The notes beneath the pieces were generated by a model. It was not told the DNA's origin, ran no database searches, and worked only from the letters and a program-made list of their open reading frames with translations. A DNA stretch of 61,880 bases from Clostridia bacterium (lineage in GTDB: Bacteria > Bacillota > Clostridia > Christensenellales > Borkfalkiaceae): positions 1 through 61,880 of the forward strand of contig JAFTQO010000010.1 of NCBI GenBank assembly GCA_017462735.1. Direction: 5' to 3'. This document shows, piece after piece, positions 47,332-57,497 of the stretch. How positions within the stretch are numbered: position 1 is the first letter of the stretch; every line of letters begins with the position of its first letter. Both the position numbers and the translations under genes were made by a program.

Positions 47332-48324
47332 ATGGCAAGAAAAAGACAACAACCGCCCTTGCCGCAAACGGTAGGAAAAAAAGTCTATTTTACCTTTGAC
47401 GAGCAAATCGCAAAATTAAAAAGCGACGGCTTGATGATCGCAGACGAAAAGCGGGCGAAAGCACGGCTGAAATGGGAGGGCTATTTCAATTTCGCCGTTG
47501 GCTATAACCGCCTGTTTAAGGACGGTAAAAAGTACGTGGCAGGTACGACTTTCGAGCATATCGAGGCTTTGTACGACTACGACAGGCGTATACGGGACGT
47601 GGTGTACGAGTGCACGCAAATTATCGAGTGCAATTTAAAGGCGCTCGTCTCGGACGTCTTTTCCAAGCGCTACGGCGTCAACGAACGCTCGTATCTGGCG
47701 GAAGAAAATTTCACGGACGAGCCGTCCATGTCGCCCAAGGTGCGTTGGATTGTCGGTACTTGCCGCTCCACTTTGGAAGACGGTATCCGTATGGGCTCGT
47801 CTTATTATCACGACTATATCGCCTATTATGATAAGACGTACGGGCACGTGCCTCTGTGGGCACTTATCCGTGCGCTCAGTTTCGGCAATACCTCTAAGTT
47901 TTTGCGGCTGATGAAACTTGCCGATAGGAAGGAGATAGCCAAGGAGTACGGGATAACCCCCGACGTTTTGTGCAATTTGACGGAGATTGCGGTGTCTTTC
48001 CGCAACGTTGCCGCGCACGGAGAGCGGGTCTATTGCGCCGCTTTGCCGAAAGTGCGCCTTTCGGACGATTTATCTATTCTTTCCCGCTTGCAAGTCCCCC
48101 GTTTTGCCGACGGCAGAAGAAAGTACGCGAAGTGCGACTTTATGGCGTTTTTAATCGTGGCAAAGTACCTTTTACGCCCTACGGAGTTTGCCCGTTATTT
48201 GCAAATCGTCAAAGAAGAAACGCAAAAATTGGAGGAAAACATCCCCGCGTGGGCAATGAAAAGGGTATACGAAAAGACAGGGCTTTCGGGCAGTTGGAAA
48301 AAACTCGATTGTATGCAAAAATAG
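47332..48324 (+). CDS. Abi_2/AbiF-family HEPN protein
   Basis: About 330 residues. The N-terminal half shows the Abi_2 pattern: FDEQIAKLKSDGLMI, an R-rich GYFNFAVGYNRLF segment, and YDYDRRIRDVVYECTQIIE. The C-terminal half has the HEPN-type motif RNVAAH (R, four residues, H) in LCNLTEIAVSFRNVAAHGERVY. Abi_2 proteins (AbiD/AbiF) cause abortive infection, and HEPN motifs usually mean RNA cleavage. GAGGTG precedes the ATG at 47332. A short terminated RNA lies 240 bases upstream, separated by an inverted repeat pair. No protein antitoxin is adjacent. Confidence 0.85.
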   Translation: MARKRQQPPLPQTVGKKVYFTFDEQIAKLKSDGLMIADEKRAKARLKWEGYFNFAVGYNRLFKDGKKYVAGTTFEHIEALYDYDRRIRDVVYECTQIIECNLKALVSDVFSKRYGVNERSYLAEENFTDEPSMSPKVRWIVGTCRSTLEDGIRMGSSYYHDYIAYYDKTYGHVPLWALIRALSFGNTSKFLRLMKLADRKEIAKEYGITPDVLCNLTEIAVSFRNVAAHGERVYCAALPKVRLSDDLSILSRLQVPRFADGRRKYAKCDFMAFLIVAKYLLRPTEFARYLQIVKEETQKLEENIPAWAMKRVYEKTGLSGSWKKLDCMQK

Positions 48325-48370
48325 GGCAAGTGGACAAAACTAACGCCTCAAAAAGTAAAAATTTTCAAAT

Positions 48371-48387
48371 TTGTGCAACTTGCACAA
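48371..48387. promoter_or_regulatory. 17-bp palindrome upstream of msmX
   Basis: A perfect palindrome TTGTGCAA-C-TTGCACAA, 31 bases upstream of the -35 box. Its length and symmetry are those of a repressor or activator operator; a sugar-responsive regulator would fit the downstream gene. Confidence 0.55.
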
Positions 48388-48418
48388 AGAAAAGTTGGAA
48401 ATTTATGCGTATTTTGGG

Positions 48419-48447
48419 TTGTAATTTTTAAAAAATCGTGTTACAAT
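48419..48447 (+). promoter_or_regulatory. sigma-A promoter of msmX
   Basis: TTGTAA (48419-48424), a 17-bp spacer and TACAAT (48442-48447). Confidence 0.75.
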
Positions 48448-48490
48448 AGTAACGTACAAAAAAATCAAACTTGATTTGGAGGAAAAAATT

Positions 48491-49828
48491 ATGTCAGGAC
48501 TTTTGCTGAAAGGCATCAACAAAGTGTACCCTTCGGGCGTACAAGCAGTGTTCAATTTCTGTCTCGATATTAGAGATAAGGAATTCATCGTATTGGTAGG
48601 TCCTTCCGGTTGCGGTAAATCTACCACCCTTCGTATGGTTGCAGGCTTGGAGGAAATCTCTTCGGGCGAACTGTACATCGACGGCAGACTCGTTAACGAC
48701 GTCGTACCTAAAGACAGAGACATCGCGATGGTTTTCCAGAACTACGCATTGTATCCTCACATGTCCGTATACGACAACATGGCGTTCGGTTTGAAACTCC
48801 GCAAAGTACCTAAGGAAATCATCGACCAAAAGGTTAAAGCGGCTGCTCAAATCCTCGGTATCACCGACTACTTGTCCAGAAAACCCAAGGCATTGTCCGG
48901 TGGTCAAAGACAACGTGTTGCGCTCGGTCGTACCATCGTTCGTGAACCCAAAGTATTCTTGCTCGACGAACCTTTGTCCAACTTGGACGCAAAACTCCGT
49001 GCTTCGATGAGAACGGAAATCTCCAAATTGCATTCTCGTCTTGCTACGACGTTCATCTACGTTACCCACGACCAAATCGAAGCAATGACGATGGGTACGC
49101 GTATCGTCGTTATGAAAGACGGCTTTATGCAACAAGTGGATACCCCTCAAAACTTGTACGACTATCCTATCAACTTGTTCGTTGCAAGTTTCATCGGTAC
49201 CCCTCAAATGAACTTCTTCAAAGACGCTCGCCTCGTTTCCAAGACGGTTGGCAAGACGAAGAAGATTTGCGTAAACTTCACCGCTGGCAACCAAATCATC
49301 CTTCCCAAAGGCGTTGTTGCCCGTATCAAGAACTTGGAAGAATATCTTGACACCGACAAACCCGTAACCCTCGGCGTTCGTCCCGAAGATATCCACCAAG
49401 ACCAAATGTTCATTGCTAACTCTCCCGACACCATCGTTAAGGCTCGTATCGACGTTATCGAAAAGTTGGGTGCAGAAACGCAAATCTACTGCGAACTTGA
49501 CTACAACAAGGACGGCGAAACCATCGTAGACAGCACCACGCAAATGATCGCGAAGATCTCTAGCCGTGCAGTCGTTGCTTTGGACGAAGTTATCGAACTT
49601 GCTTTCGACGCTCAACACATCCATATGTTCGACGGCGTTACGGAAGCGACGATGCTTGAAAGAGACGAAGGCTACGAAGTTATCGAAGAAAACGCAGAAG
49701 GCGCGGCGTTCGTACCTCCTACACCTCAAGAAATGCGCGCTCGTATCGACGCGGCTCGTACCGTAACGAAAGAAATGAAAGCGCAAATGAAGAAGGACGC
49801 GAAAATCGCAAAAATGTCCAAAAAATAA
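48491..49828 (+). CDS. msmX: Sugar ABC transporter ATPase (UgpC/MsmX/MalK type)
   Basis: 445 residues. The ATPase domain has GPSGCGKST (Walker A), LSGGQRQRVALGR (signature) and LLDEPLSNLDAKLR (Walker B). The OB-like MalK C-terminal domain follows (GVRPEDIH). Compared with usual 365-residue relatives, it has extra length within and after the C-terminal domain, ending in a Lys-rich tail. No permease or binding protein is adjacent, so it is probably a shared ATPase for several sugar importers, like MsmX. Its codon choice is strongly biased, as in the ribosomal genes, suggesting high expression. Confidence 0.92.
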   Translation: MSGLLLKGINKVYPSGVQAVFNFCLDIRDKEFIVLVGPSGCGKSTTLRMVAGLEEISSGELYIDGRLVNDVVPKDRDIAMVFQNYALYPHMSVYDNMAFGLKLRKVPKEIIDQKVKAAAQILGITDYLSRKPKALSGGQRQRVALGRTIVREPKVFLLDEPLSNLDAKLRASMRTEISKLHSRLATTFIYVTHDQIEAMTMGTRIVVMKDGFMQQVDTPQNLYDYPINLFVASFIGTPQMNFFKDARLVSKTVGKTKKICVNFTAGNQIILPKGVVARIKNLEEYLDTDKPVTLGVRPEDIHQDQMFIANSPDTIVKARIDVIEKLGAETQIYCELDYNKDGETIVDSTTQMIAKISSRAVVALDEVIELAFDAQHIHMFDGVTEATMLERDEGYEVIEENAEGAAFVPPTPQEMRARIDAARTVTKEMKAQMKKDAKIAKMSKK

Positions 49829-49847
49829 TCAAAAAGATTAGTTTTAT

Positions 49848-49881
49848 CAATCGGTTGTCAATAGGCAGCCGATTGTTTTTT
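49848..49881 (+). terminator. Terminator after msmX
   Basis: CAATCGG/CCGATTG stem extended inside by TTG/GCA-type pairs, then six T's. Confidence 0.85.
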
Positions 49882-49931
49882 GCGCTTTTTTATAAAAATT
49901 ATAAAAACTGTCGTTTTTCGTCTGTTTTTTC

Positions 49932-49960
49932 TTGTCATTTTGATAGAAAAGTATTAAAAT
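49932..49960 (+). promoter_or_regulatory. sigma-A promoter of typA
   Basis: TTGTCA (49932-49937), a 17-bp spacer and TAAAAT (49955-49960). Confidence 0.75.
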
Positions 49961-49996
49961 AATAGGGTTGAAAATTTTACAAGAAGGGCTTCTTAT

Positions 49997-51823
49997 ATGT
50001 TAAGAGAAGATTTAAGAAACGTAGCGATTATCGCGCACGTCGACCACGGCAAAACGACCCTCGTCAACGAGATGATGGCGCAGGGCGGCGTCTTCCGTGA
50101 CAATCAGCAAATTCAGGACCGCGTGATGGACTCCAACGACTTGGAGAGAGAGCGCGGCATTACCATTTTGGCAAAAAACACGTCCGCGCACTATAAAGGG
50201 GTAAAAATCAATATCGTCGACACCCCCGGCCACGCCGACTTTTCGGGCGAGGTGGAACGCGTCTTGAAGATGGTGGACGGCGCCCTCGTTTTAGTAGACG
50301 CGGCGGAAGGTCCTTTGCCTCAAACTCGTTTTGTTTTACAAAAAGCGTTAGAATTGGGGCTGAAACTGATTATCGTCATTAACAAAGTCGACCGTCCCGA
50401 CGCCCGCATTGCCGAGGTCGTGGAAGAGATGCAACTTTTAATGATGGAACTCGACGCGACGGACGAGCAACTTGACAGTCCCATCGTCTATTGTTGTGGC
50501 AGACAAGGCACCTCCTCTTTGGACGCAGACAAACAAGAAGAGGACTTGGCGCCCCTGTTTGATACCATTTTGGAGACGATCCCCGCGAAAGAAGTGGACG
50601 TCGACGGCGCAGGGCAACTTTTGGTGTCGTGTATCGACTACAACGAGTTCGTCGGGCGTATCGGTATCGGCAGGATAGAACGCGGGAAACTCAAAGTCAA
50701 CGCACCCGTGTCCGTGTGCAACTTCAACGATAGCAAGGTACGAACCAATTGCCGTATCGTCAATTTGTACCAAATCGAAGGGCTGGAAAGGACGCTGGTC
50801 GAAGAGGCAAAAGCGGGCGATATCGTCGTCTTTTCAGGGATTGAAGGGCTGAATATCGGGGACACCGTATGCGACCCTGCAAAAGTGGAGCCCGTGCAAT
50901 TCGTCAGCATTGAAGAGCCGACGGTGGAGATGACTTTTTCCGTCAACGACAGTCCTTTTGCGGGTAAAGAGGGTAAATTCGTTACCTCCCGCCAACTCCG
51001 TGACAGGCTGTATCACGAATTGCTCCGTGACGTTTCTTTGCGGGTCAACGATACCGACCAGACGGATAGTTTCCGCGTTTGCGGCAGAGGGGAAATGCAC
51101 CTCTCTATCTTGATTGAGACAATGCGCCGTGAGGGGTATGAGTTCCAAGTCTCCACGCCGAGGGTGTTGTATAAAGAAATCGACGGGGTTTTGAACGAAC
51201 CTATCGAGCGTTTCGTTGCTGACGTGCCTGAAGATATGACGGGTCCCGTCTTTTCGGCTATGGGCAATCGAAAAGGGGTACTGATGCATATGACGGCAAT
51301 CGGTAGCCGTATGCGCTTGGAGTTCTCCGTTCCCTCCCGTGGCTTGTTTGGTTACAAAAGCGAATTTTTGACGGCGACCAAAGGTCAAGGGATTATGAAC
51401 ACCATCTTTTTTGGTTATGAGCCGTACAAAGGAGATATGCAACGCCGCAACACGGGTTCGCTCGTGGCGTTTGAGACGGGTGATGCGGTCACGTACGGAT
51501 TATTTAATGCGCAGGGCAGAGGCACTTTATTTATCGGTGCGGGTACGCCCGTGTACGAAGGGATGGTCGTAGGCTATACCAACTTAGCAGACGATATCAA
51601 CGTCAACGTCTGCAAAACGAAACACCTGACCAATACCCGTTCTTCGGGTAGCGACGATGCCTTGACTCTCGTTCCTGTGACAAAAATGAGTCTTGAAGAA
51701 TGTTTAGAGTTTATTGCCGACGACGAGTTGTTGGAAGTTACCCCCAAATCCTTGCGTATCCGTAAGCGTATTTTGAACGGCGAACTTCGCGCCAAAGCAC
51801 GCTTTAAGGACAAAAACAGGTAA
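49997..51823 (+). CDS. typA: Translational GTPase TypA/BipA
   Basis: 608 residues, full length. The G domain has [29 protein letters not shown] and NKVDRPDA. Domains II, III and V follow, then the BipA-specific C-terminal domain. It acts on the 50S subunit in stress and low-temperature growth. AAGAAGGG lies before the ATG. The HAD gene starts 3 bases after the stop. Confidence 0.97.
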   Translation: MLREDLRNVAIIAHVDHGKTTLVNEMMAQGGVFRDNQQIQDRVMDSNDLERERGITILAKNTSAHYKGVKINIVDTPGHADFSGEVERVLKMVDGALVLVDAAEGPLPQTRFVLQKALELGLKLIIVINKVDRPDARIAEVVEEMQLLMMELDATDEQLDSPIVYCCGRQGTSSLDADKQEEDLAPLFDTILETIPAKEVDVDGAGQLLVSCIDYNEFVGRIGIGRIERGKLKVNAPVSVCNFNDSKVRTNCRIVNLYQIEGLERTLVEEAKAGDIVVFSGIEGLNIGDTVCDPAKVEPVQFVSIEEPTVEMTFSVNDSPFAGKEGKFVTSRQLRDRLYHELLRDVSLRVNDTDQTDSFRVCGRGEMHLSILIETMRREGYEFQVSTPRVLYKEIDGVLNEPIERFVADVPEDMTGPVFSAMGNRKGVLMHMTAIGSRMRLEFSVPSRGLFGYKSEFLTATKGQGIMNTIFFGYEPYKGDMQRRNTGSLVAFETGDAVTYGLFNAQGRGTLFIGAGTPVYEGMVVGYTNLADDINVNVCKTKHLTNTRSSGSDDALTLVPVTKMSLEECLEFIADDELLEVTPKSLRIRKRILNGELRAKARFKDKNR

Positions 51824-51826
51824 GCG

Positions 51827-52471
51827 ATGAAAGGGTATATCTTTGATTTTGACGGTACGCTTGTTGACTCGATGGACCCTGCAATCGACGCGTTGCTCGG
51901 TTTTTTAAAGGAAAGCGGTGTGGACTATCCAGACGATATCGTGTCCATTATGTTGCCGCTTGGCTATAAAGGAATTGCATCTTACTTCTATAAAGAGTTT
52001 GGACTGGGCAACAGCGCGGAAGAGGTCTTTGATGCATTGATTGACAGACTTGTGCGCGTATACTCGTACACGGTAGGGGCAAATAAAGGGGTGGAACCTC
52101 TTTTGCGCCGCTTAAAGACGGAGGGAAACCGCCTGTATTTGTTGACGGGTAGTCCTAGGGAATTTTTTCTGCCTTGTTTAAGGCGGCTGGAACTTTACGA
52201 AATGTTCGATGGTTGTTGGTCGGTGGCAGAGTTTCAAAAAACCAAATCGGACCCAAATCTGTATCTTGCCGTTGCAAAAGAGGTAGGATTACCGCTTTGC
52301 GATTGTGTTGTTGTGGACGATAGCGCCGAAGCGCTGGCAACCGCCCACTCGGTGGGGATGAAAACGGTAGGAGTATACGATAAGTACTCTGCCCGCGACG
52401 AAGAAAAGATGCGTGCTTTCGTCGATAAATACGTATACGATTTTTTTGATTTTGATAAAGACGTCTCCTAA
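51827..52471 (+). CDS. HAD-family phosphatase (phosphoglycolate phosphatase-like)
   Basis: 214 residues with the HAD motifs: nucleophile Asp in FDFDGTLVDSM at the start, TGSP as motif II, a Lys in QKTKSDPN, and VVDDSAEAL as motif IV. A helical cap lies between about 15 and 85. The substrate is not evident. It is coupled to typA, with a 3-base gap. Confidence 0.9.
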   Translation: MKGYIFDFDGTLVDSMDPAIDALLGFLKESGVDYPDDIVSIMLPLGYKGIASYFYKEFGLGNSAEEVFDALIDRLVRVYSYTVGANKGVEPLLRRLKTEGNRLYLLTGSPREFFLPCLRRLELYEMFDGCWSVAEFQKTKSDPNLYLAVAKEVGLPLCDCVVVDDSAEALATAHSVGMKTVGVYDKYSARDEEKMRAFVDKYVYDFFDFDKDVS

Positions 52472-52488
52472 ACGGGGGACGTTTTTTC
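52461..52488 (+). terminator. Terminator after the HAD gene
   Basis: 8-bp stem ACGTCTCC/GGGGACGT (one T-G pair), a 6-base loop and six T's. The stem overlaps the stop codon. Confidence 0.8.
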
Positions 52489-52517
52489 TATCCAAAGTAG
52501 ACAATATTATTATATTG

Positions 52518-52538
52518 ACGCGCGCGCACGCGTATATA
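52518..52538. other. Alternating purine-pyrimidine tract
   Basis: 21 bases of strict purine-pyrimidine alternation (CG-rich, then TATATA), a sequence prone to Z-DNA. It lies between the HAD terminator and the ribosomal operon promoter, in otherwise AT-rich DNA. Confidence 0.6.
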
Positions 52539-52578
52539 GAGGTATAAAAAACGTCCAAAAGGGCAATAAAAGGTGCGG

Positions 52579-52650
52579 AGAAAAAATTTTTCAAAAAAAT
52601 TAAAAAAGTTTGTCCAAACAGTTGACAGACGCTTGCATTTTTGATATTAT
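52579..52650 (+). promoter_or_regulatory. UP-element-like tract and promoter of the S10 operon
   Basis: A/T-tracts (52579-52610) precede TTGACA (52622-52627), a 17-bp spacer and TATTAT (52645-52650). This is the layout of a strong, growth-rate-controlled promoter. Confidence 0.85.
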
Positions 52651-52656
52651 AGATAG

Positions 52657-52894
52657 GCTGTGTAATTATGCGTTGTATAGGGTTGAAGCGGGAAGTTACT
52701 GCAAAACGGGACAAAAAGCCGTCCTGACAGATAATTTCCGTGGACAAAAGTGGGGGCTAGACTCCTGCGACTAACCGAGGCTTTACGCGAAATGCTCGGT
52801 AAAAAAGAGTGTTTTTATTTTGCGGAAAACCTCGATACACACGGATGTGTTGATACAGCGAAAATAAAAAGTTAGTATAAAAGGAGTAACAACA
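52657..52894 (+). ncRNA. S10 operon leader RNA
   Basis: About 240 untranslated bases before rpsJ. Stem-loops include ACCGAG/CTCGGT (52773-52799) followed by an A/T-rich stretch, and a CACAC/GTGTG hairpin near 52841-52858. S10 operons in Bacillota are commonly controlled by L4 binding to the leader. I cannot match a specific Rfam model by eye. Confidence 0.6.
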
Positions 52895-53194
52895 ATGGCA
52901 GTACAAAAAATCAGAATTAAGTTGGCGGCTTACGATCACGAACTCGTTGACGAAGCGGCAAGCAGAATCGTGGAAACGATGAAGAAGAGCGGTGCAAAGA
53001 TCTCCGGTCCTATTCCCCTTCCTACGGAAAGAGAAATCGTGACGATCCTTCGTTCCCCTCACAAATACAAAGACTCTCGCGAACAATTCGAAATGCGCAC
53101 CTACAAGCGTATCATCGACATCTATTCGCCCAATGCAAAGTTGCTTGATTCTATCCACCTCCCCGCAGGCGTAGACATCAAAGTTAAACTGTAA
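52895..53194 (+). CDS. rpsJ: 30S ribosomal protein S10
   Basis: 99 residues, normal length. It opens with [28 protein letters not shown]-type sequence and contains the conserved [11 protein letters not shown] loop. S10 also pairs with NusB in antitermination. First gene of the S10 operon, after AAAGGAG. Confidence 0.98.
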   Translation: MAVQKIRIKLAAYDHELVDEAASRIVETMKKSGAKISGPIPLPTEREIVTILRSPHKYKDSREQFEMRTYKRIIDIYSPNAKLLDSIHLPAGVDIKVKL

Positions 53195-53264
53195 CCTTTT
53201 GCCGAGAAATACTTTCAAAGGTATTCGAGAATAAATAAAAATTTTTAAGGAGTGAACTTTATCT

Positions 53265-53900
53265 ATGAATAAAGCAATCATCGGACGCAAAGTTGGCATG
53301 ACGCAACTGTTTGCGCAAGACGGGAAAATGATTCCCGTGACGGTAGTGGAGGCAGGTCCTTGCCCCGTAGTACAAGTTAAGACTGTGGAAAACGACGGTT
53401 ATGCAGCCCTCAAACTTGGTTTCATCGAAACCAGCGAAAAGGCGCTCAACAAACCCGAACTCGGCCAATTCAAGAAAGCCGGTTTGAAACCCCACAAAGT
53501 TTTGAAGGAAATCAGAATTGATGGCGCAGAAACCTATACGGTAGGTGCTGAAATCAAAGCGGACGTCTTCGCGGCAGGCGACAAGGTAGACGTATCCGGC
53601 GTGACGAAAGGTCACGGTTTCACGGGCGTTATCAAGAGATGGAACCAACATCGCTTGAAAGAAACGCACGGTGTAGGCCCTGTACACAGAGAACCTGGTT
53701 CTATGGGCTCTATCAGCGACCCTTCGAGAGTTTTCAAGCATAAGCACCTCGCTGGTCAATACGGTGTGGAGAACGTTACGATCCAAAACCTTGAAATCGT
53801 CAAGGTAGACGTAAGCAGAAACGTCCTTCTCATCAAAGGCGCAATCCCCGGTCCTAAGGGTAGCATCGTGACCGTATCCAACAGCGTTAAGAGCAAATAA
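53265..53900 (+). CDS. rplC: 50S ribosomal protein L3
   Basis: 211 residues. It shows GRKVGMTQLFAQDG, GVTKGHGFTGVIKRW and the GPVHREPGSMGS loop that reaches the peptidyl-transferase centre. AAGGAG precedes the start. Confidence 0.98.
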   Translation: MNKAIIGRKVGMTQLFAQDGKMIPVTVVEAGPCPVVQVKTVENDGYAALKLGFIETSEKALNKPELGQFKKAGLKPHKVLKEIRIDGAETYTVGAEIKADVFAAGDKVDVSGVTKGHGFTGVIKRWNQHRLKETHGVGPVHREPGSMGSISDPSRVFKHKHLAGQYGVENVTIQNLEIVKVDVSRNVLLIKGAIPGPKGSIVTVSNSVKSK

Positions 53901-53914
53901 GGAGAGATACGAAA

Positions 53915-54538
53915 ATGGCGGCTATTAAAGTATTAAATATGGCAGGCTCCGAAGTAGGCAGCATCGAACTTAACGACAGCGTTTTCGGCGTAGAATACAG
54001 AGAGTCTTTGATTCATCAAGCAGTCGTTACCCGTCTTGCAAACGAAAGACAAGGTACGAAATCCACCCTTACGAGAAGCGAAGTAAGAGGGGGCGGTATT
54101 AAACCTTGGAGACAAAAAGGTACGGGTCGTGCCCGTCAAGGCTCCATCCGCGCGCCTCAATGGATTAAAGGTGGCGTAGTGTTCGCACCCAAATCCCGCG
54201 ATTTCTCCAAGAAGATGAACGCGACGGCGAAGAAGCAAGCGCTTTTCTCCGCGCTTTCCAAGAAAGTTGCCGACGGCGAATTTATCGTCGTAGACGAATT
54301 GAAGGTTGCAGAAGGCAAGACGAAAGAAATGGTTGCTTTTGTGAAGGCTCTCGGCCTTGACAAGACGGCGCTTATCGTAATGGACAACGACGACGTGCTC
54401 GTAATCCGCGCGGCGGCTAACATCCAAAGCGTACAAACGTTGCCTTTGGCGCAACTTAGCACCTACGAAGTAGTTGCTAACAACAAAGTGGTTTTCACCA
54501 AGACCGCGGTTGAAAAATTCCAGGAGGTGAACGCGTAA
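53915..54538 (+). CDS. rplD: 50S ribosomal protein L4
   Basis: 207 residues with the extended loop [24 protein letters not shown] that lines the exit tunnel. L4 is the likely autoregulator of this operon. Its stop overlaps the rplW start by one base. Confidence 0.98.
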   Translation: MAAIKVLNMAGSEVGSIELNDSVFGVEYRESLIHQAVVTRLANERQGTKSTLTRSEVRGGGIKPWRQKGTGRARQGSIRAPQWIKGGVVFAPKSRDFSKKMNATAKKQALFSALSKKVADGEFIVVDELKVAEGKTKEMVAFVKALGLDKTALIVMDNDDVLVIRAAANIQSVQTLPLAQLSTYEVVANNKVVFTKTAVEKFQEVNA

Positions 54539-54828
54539 TGTTTGCAGAAGACATCATTTTGAAGCCCGTGCTTACCGAAAAAGGTTACGACGGGATTGCG
54601 GATAAAAAATACACGTTCATCGTGAAGAAAGACGCAAACAAGATTCAAATCAAGCAGGCAGTAGAAAGCCTTTTCGGCGTAGAAGTTGCCAGCGTTAACA
54701 CCGTTACCTGCAAAGGTAAACTCAAGAGAATGGGTAGACACGAAGGCTACACGCCCGATTGTAAGAAGGCTATCGTTACTTTGAAAGAAAGCAGCAAGCC
54801 CATCGCATTCTTTGAGTCTTTGACTTAA
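54538..54828 (+). CDS. rplW: 50S ribosomal protein L23
   Basis: 96 residues. It begins with [11 protein letters not shown] and has the conserved [17 protein letters not shown] segment. It sits at the tunnel exit and docks trigger factor and SRP. Confidence 0.97.
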   Translation: MFAEDIILKPVLTEKGYDGIADKKYTFIVKKDANKIQIKQAVESLFGVEVASVNTVTCKGKLKRMGRHEGYTPDCKKAIVTLKESSKPIAFFESLT

Positions 54829-54845
54829 TGAGGAGGAACTAGAAA

Positions 54846-55673
54846 ATGGCTATTAAATCGTATAAACCCACGTCTGCAGGTCGCCGTTTCGTTACGGTTT
54901 TGACCAACGACGATTTGACGGGGGATAAGCCCTTAAAATCCTTGATGCACGACCAACGTCATAGCGGTGGCCGTAACAACTTAGGTAGAATCACCACGAG
55001 ACACATCGGTGGTGGTAACCGTAGAAAATACCGTATCATCGACTTCAAGCGTATCAAAGACGATATTCCCGCAACGGTTAAGAGCATTCAATATGACCCT
55101 AACAGAAGCGCGCACATCGCGCTTATCGCGTATGCGGACGGCGTAAAGGCGTATATTCTTGCGCCCGTAGGTCTCAACGTAGGCGACAAAGTTATGAGCG
55201 GTCCCAACGCGGATATCAAAGTTGGCAACGCCCTTCCTTTGGAAAATATCCCCGTAGGTACGATGGTACACAACGTAGAACTTACCGCAGGTAAGGGTGG
55301 CCAAATCGCAAGAAGCGCTGGTATTTCTGCGCAAATCATGGCTATCGAAGGTAAGTATGCGACCCTTCGTATGCCCAGCGGCGAAATGAGATACGTGCAC
55401 GTAAAATGCCGTGCGACCATCGGTCAAGTCGGCAACGTCGACCACGAACTCGTTTCCTTGGGTAAAGCAGGTAAAGCAAGATATCTCGGTTTGAGACCCG
55501 AAGTCAGAGGTTCGGTTATGAACCCTGTTGATCACCCTCACGGTGGTGGTGAAGGTAAGTCTCCTATCGGTCACGCAGGTCCTATGACGCCTTGGGGTAA
55601 GCCCGCTCTTGGCTACAAGACCAGAAAGAAGAAGAATGCAACCAACAAGTTCATTCTTAAGAGAATCAACTAA
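54846..55673 (+). CDS. rplB: 50S ribosomal protein L2
   Basis: 275 residues. It contains the conserved [17 protein letters not shown]-like start region and the C-terminal [13 protein letters not shown] loop with the essential His near the peptidyl-transferase centre. Confidence 0.98.
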   Translation: MAIKSYKPTSAGRRFVTVLTNDDLTGDKPLKSLMHDQRHSGGRNNLGRITTRHIGGGNRRKYRIIDFKRIKDDIPATVKSIQYDPNRSAHIALIAYADGVKAYILAPVGLNVGDKVMSGPNADIKVGNALPLENIPVGTMVHNVELTAGKGGQIARSAGISAQIMAIEGKYATLRMPSGEMRYVHVKCRATIGQVGNVDHELVSLGKAGKARYLGLRPEVRGSVMNPVDHPHGGGEGKSPIGHAGPMTPWGKPALGYKTRKKKNATNKFILKRIN

Positions 55674-55688
55674 GTGGAGGATTGAAAA

Positions 55689-55970
55689 ATGTCTAGAAGC
55701 GTAAAGAAAGGACCTTACGTCGAAGCGAAATTGTTCAGCAGAATTGAAGCAATGAACGCTGCGAACGAAAAGAAAGTAATCAAAACGTGGTCGAGAGCGT
55801 CTACGATCTTCCCTGATTTCGTAGGTCATACGATTGCAGTATACGACGGTCGTAAGCACGTGCCCGTATACGTAACGGAAGATATGATTGGTCACAAATT
55901 GGGCGAATTTGCGCCTACCCGCACCTTCCACGGCCACGCGGCAAAAACCACCGCACCCGGTAAGAGATAA
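55689..55970 (+). CDS. rpsS: 30S ribosomal protein S19
   Basis: 93 residues with the family core [21 protein letters not shown], and [23 protein letters not shown] precedes the start. Confidence 0.98.
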   Translation: MSRSVKKGPYVEAKLFSRIEAMNAANEKKVIKTWSRASTIFPDFVGHTIAVYDGRKHVPVYVTEDMIGHKLGEFAPTRTFHGHAAKTTAPGKR

Positions 55971-55981
55971 GGAGAAGAAAA

Positions 55982-56383
55982 ATGGCAACGAATATGATTA
56001 AAAAGACGCAAAGGGTTGCAGAAAATAGAGAAAAACGCCCTTATGCAGTCGCAAAATACGTTAGAGTTTCCCCTTACAAAGTAAGAACGGTTCTTGCCTT
56101 GATCCGCGGGAAGAGTTATAAAGAAGCGAAAGCGATCCTCGATTACAGCGTAAACGGCAGCGCGCTTGCCATCAAAAAAGTTTTGATGTCTGCGGCGGCT
56201 AACGCTGAACACAACATGGGTATGGACAAGGCTGACTTGTACGTAGCAGAATGCTACGCAGACGGCGGCCAAATGCTCAAGAGAATGCAACCCGTATCCA
56301 AAGGTAGAGGTCACGCAATTTTGAAGAGAACGAGCCACATCACGGTAATTCTCGACGTTAAGAAATTAGAAGGAGAAGTATAA
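55982..56383 (+). CDS. rplV: 50S ribosomal protein L22
   Basis: 133 residues with a slightly long N-terminus. It has [23 protein letters not shown] and a C-terminal beta-hairpin with [16 protein letters not shown]. Its stop overlaps rpsC by one base. Confidence 0.97.
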   Translation: MATNMIKKTQRVAENREKRPYAVAKYVRVSPYKVRTVLALIRGKSYKEAKAILDYSVNGSALAIKKVLMSAAANAEHNMGMDKADLYVAECYADGGQMLKRMQPVSKGRGHAILKRTSHITVILDVKKLEGEV

Positions 56384-57048
56384 TGGGACAAAAAGTTAAT
56401 CCTCACGGCCTGAGAGTCGGCGTTATCAACGGTTGGAACACCCAATGGTATGCAGATAAGAAAGAATTCTCCAAGTTTCTTAAAGAAGACAACGTAATCC
56501 GTACCTTCTTGAAAAAGAAGTACTATGCAGCGGCAGTCAGCAAAATCTTGATTGAACGTGCTGCAACGAGAATCGTTGTAACCATCTACACGGCACGTCC
56601 TGGCGTTATCATCGGTAAAGCAGGCGCCGAAGTAGAGACGATTAAAAAAGATTTGGCAAAACTTACCGGCGGTAAGACGGTAAGCATCAACATCACCGAA
56701 GTAAGAAAGCCCGATTGCGACGCGCAACTCGTAGCAGAAGGCGTGGCGGCTCAACTTGAGAAACGTATGTCTTTCCGTCGTTGCATGAAGCAAGCGATTG
56801 GCCGCTCTATGCGCGCTGGCGTTAAGGGTATCAAAATGATGGTTAGCGGCCGTTTGGACGGCGCTGAAATCGCAAGAAGCGAAAGTTATCACGAAGGTTC
56901 TATTCCCCTTCAAACGCTTCGTGCGGACATCGACTACGGTTTTGCGGAAGCGCACACGACCTTCGGTTGTATCGGCGTAAAATGCTGGATTTACAAAGGC
57001 GAAGTGATTAGAAGCGCGAAGAAGTCCTTTGAAGGAGGCGAACAGTAA
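56383..57048 (+). CDS. rpsC: 30S ribosomal protein S3
   Basis: 221 residues with a KH domain ([14 protein letters not shown]) and the C-terminal S3 domain ([23 protein letters not shown]). One-base overlaps on both sides indicate translational coupling with rplV and rplP. Confidence 0.98.
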   Translation: MGQKVNPHGLRVGVINGWNTQWYADKKEFSKFLKEDNVIRTFLKKKYYAAAVSKILIERAATRIVVTIYTARPGVIIGKAGAEVETIKKDLAKLTGGKTVSINITEVRKPDCDAQLVAEGVAAQLEKRMSFRRCMKQAIGRSMRAGVKGIKMMVSGRLDGAEIARSESYHEGSIPLQTLRADIDYGFAEAHTTFGCIGVKCWIYKGEVIRSAKKSFEGGEQ

Positions 57049-57497
57049 TGTTAATTCCCAAAAGAGTAAAAAGACGTAGACAACATCGCGGCACGATGAA
57101 AGGTAAGGCTACGAAAGGTAACGTAATCGCATACGGCGAATACGCGCTCGTATCCGAAGAACTCGGCTGGATTAAATCCAACCAAATCGAAGCAGCCCGT
57201 ATCGCGATGACGAGATTCATCAAACGTGGCGGTAAAGTATGGATTGACATCTTCCCCCACAAACCCATCACGAAGAAACCTGCAGAAACCCGTATGGGCT
57301 CTGGTAAAGGTTCGGTAGAATACTGGGTAGCAGTGGTAAAACCCGGCCGTGTTATGTTCGAAATGGCAGGGGTAAGTGAAGAAGTTGCAAGAGAAGCAAT
57401 GCGTCTTGCATCCCACAAATTGCCCGTTAAGTGCAAGTTTGTCAAGAAAGAAACTGTTGTTGCGGAAGCAGAAACGGTTGAAGGAGGCGAACAATAA
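57048..57497 (+). CDS. rplP: 50S ribosomal protein L16
   Basis: 149 residues. It starts with [16 protein letters not shown] and has [21 protein letters not shown] followed by [16 protein letters not shown]. It ends with a short Glu/Gly tail containing the next gene's ribosome site. Confidence 0.98.
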   Translation: MLIPKRVKRRRQHRGTMKGKATKGNVIAYGEYALVSEELGWIKSNQIEAARIAMTRFIKRGGKVWIDIFPHKPITKKPAETRMGSGKGSVEYWVAVVKPGRVMFEMAGVSEEVAREAMRLASHKLPVKCKFVKKETVVAEAETVEGGEQ

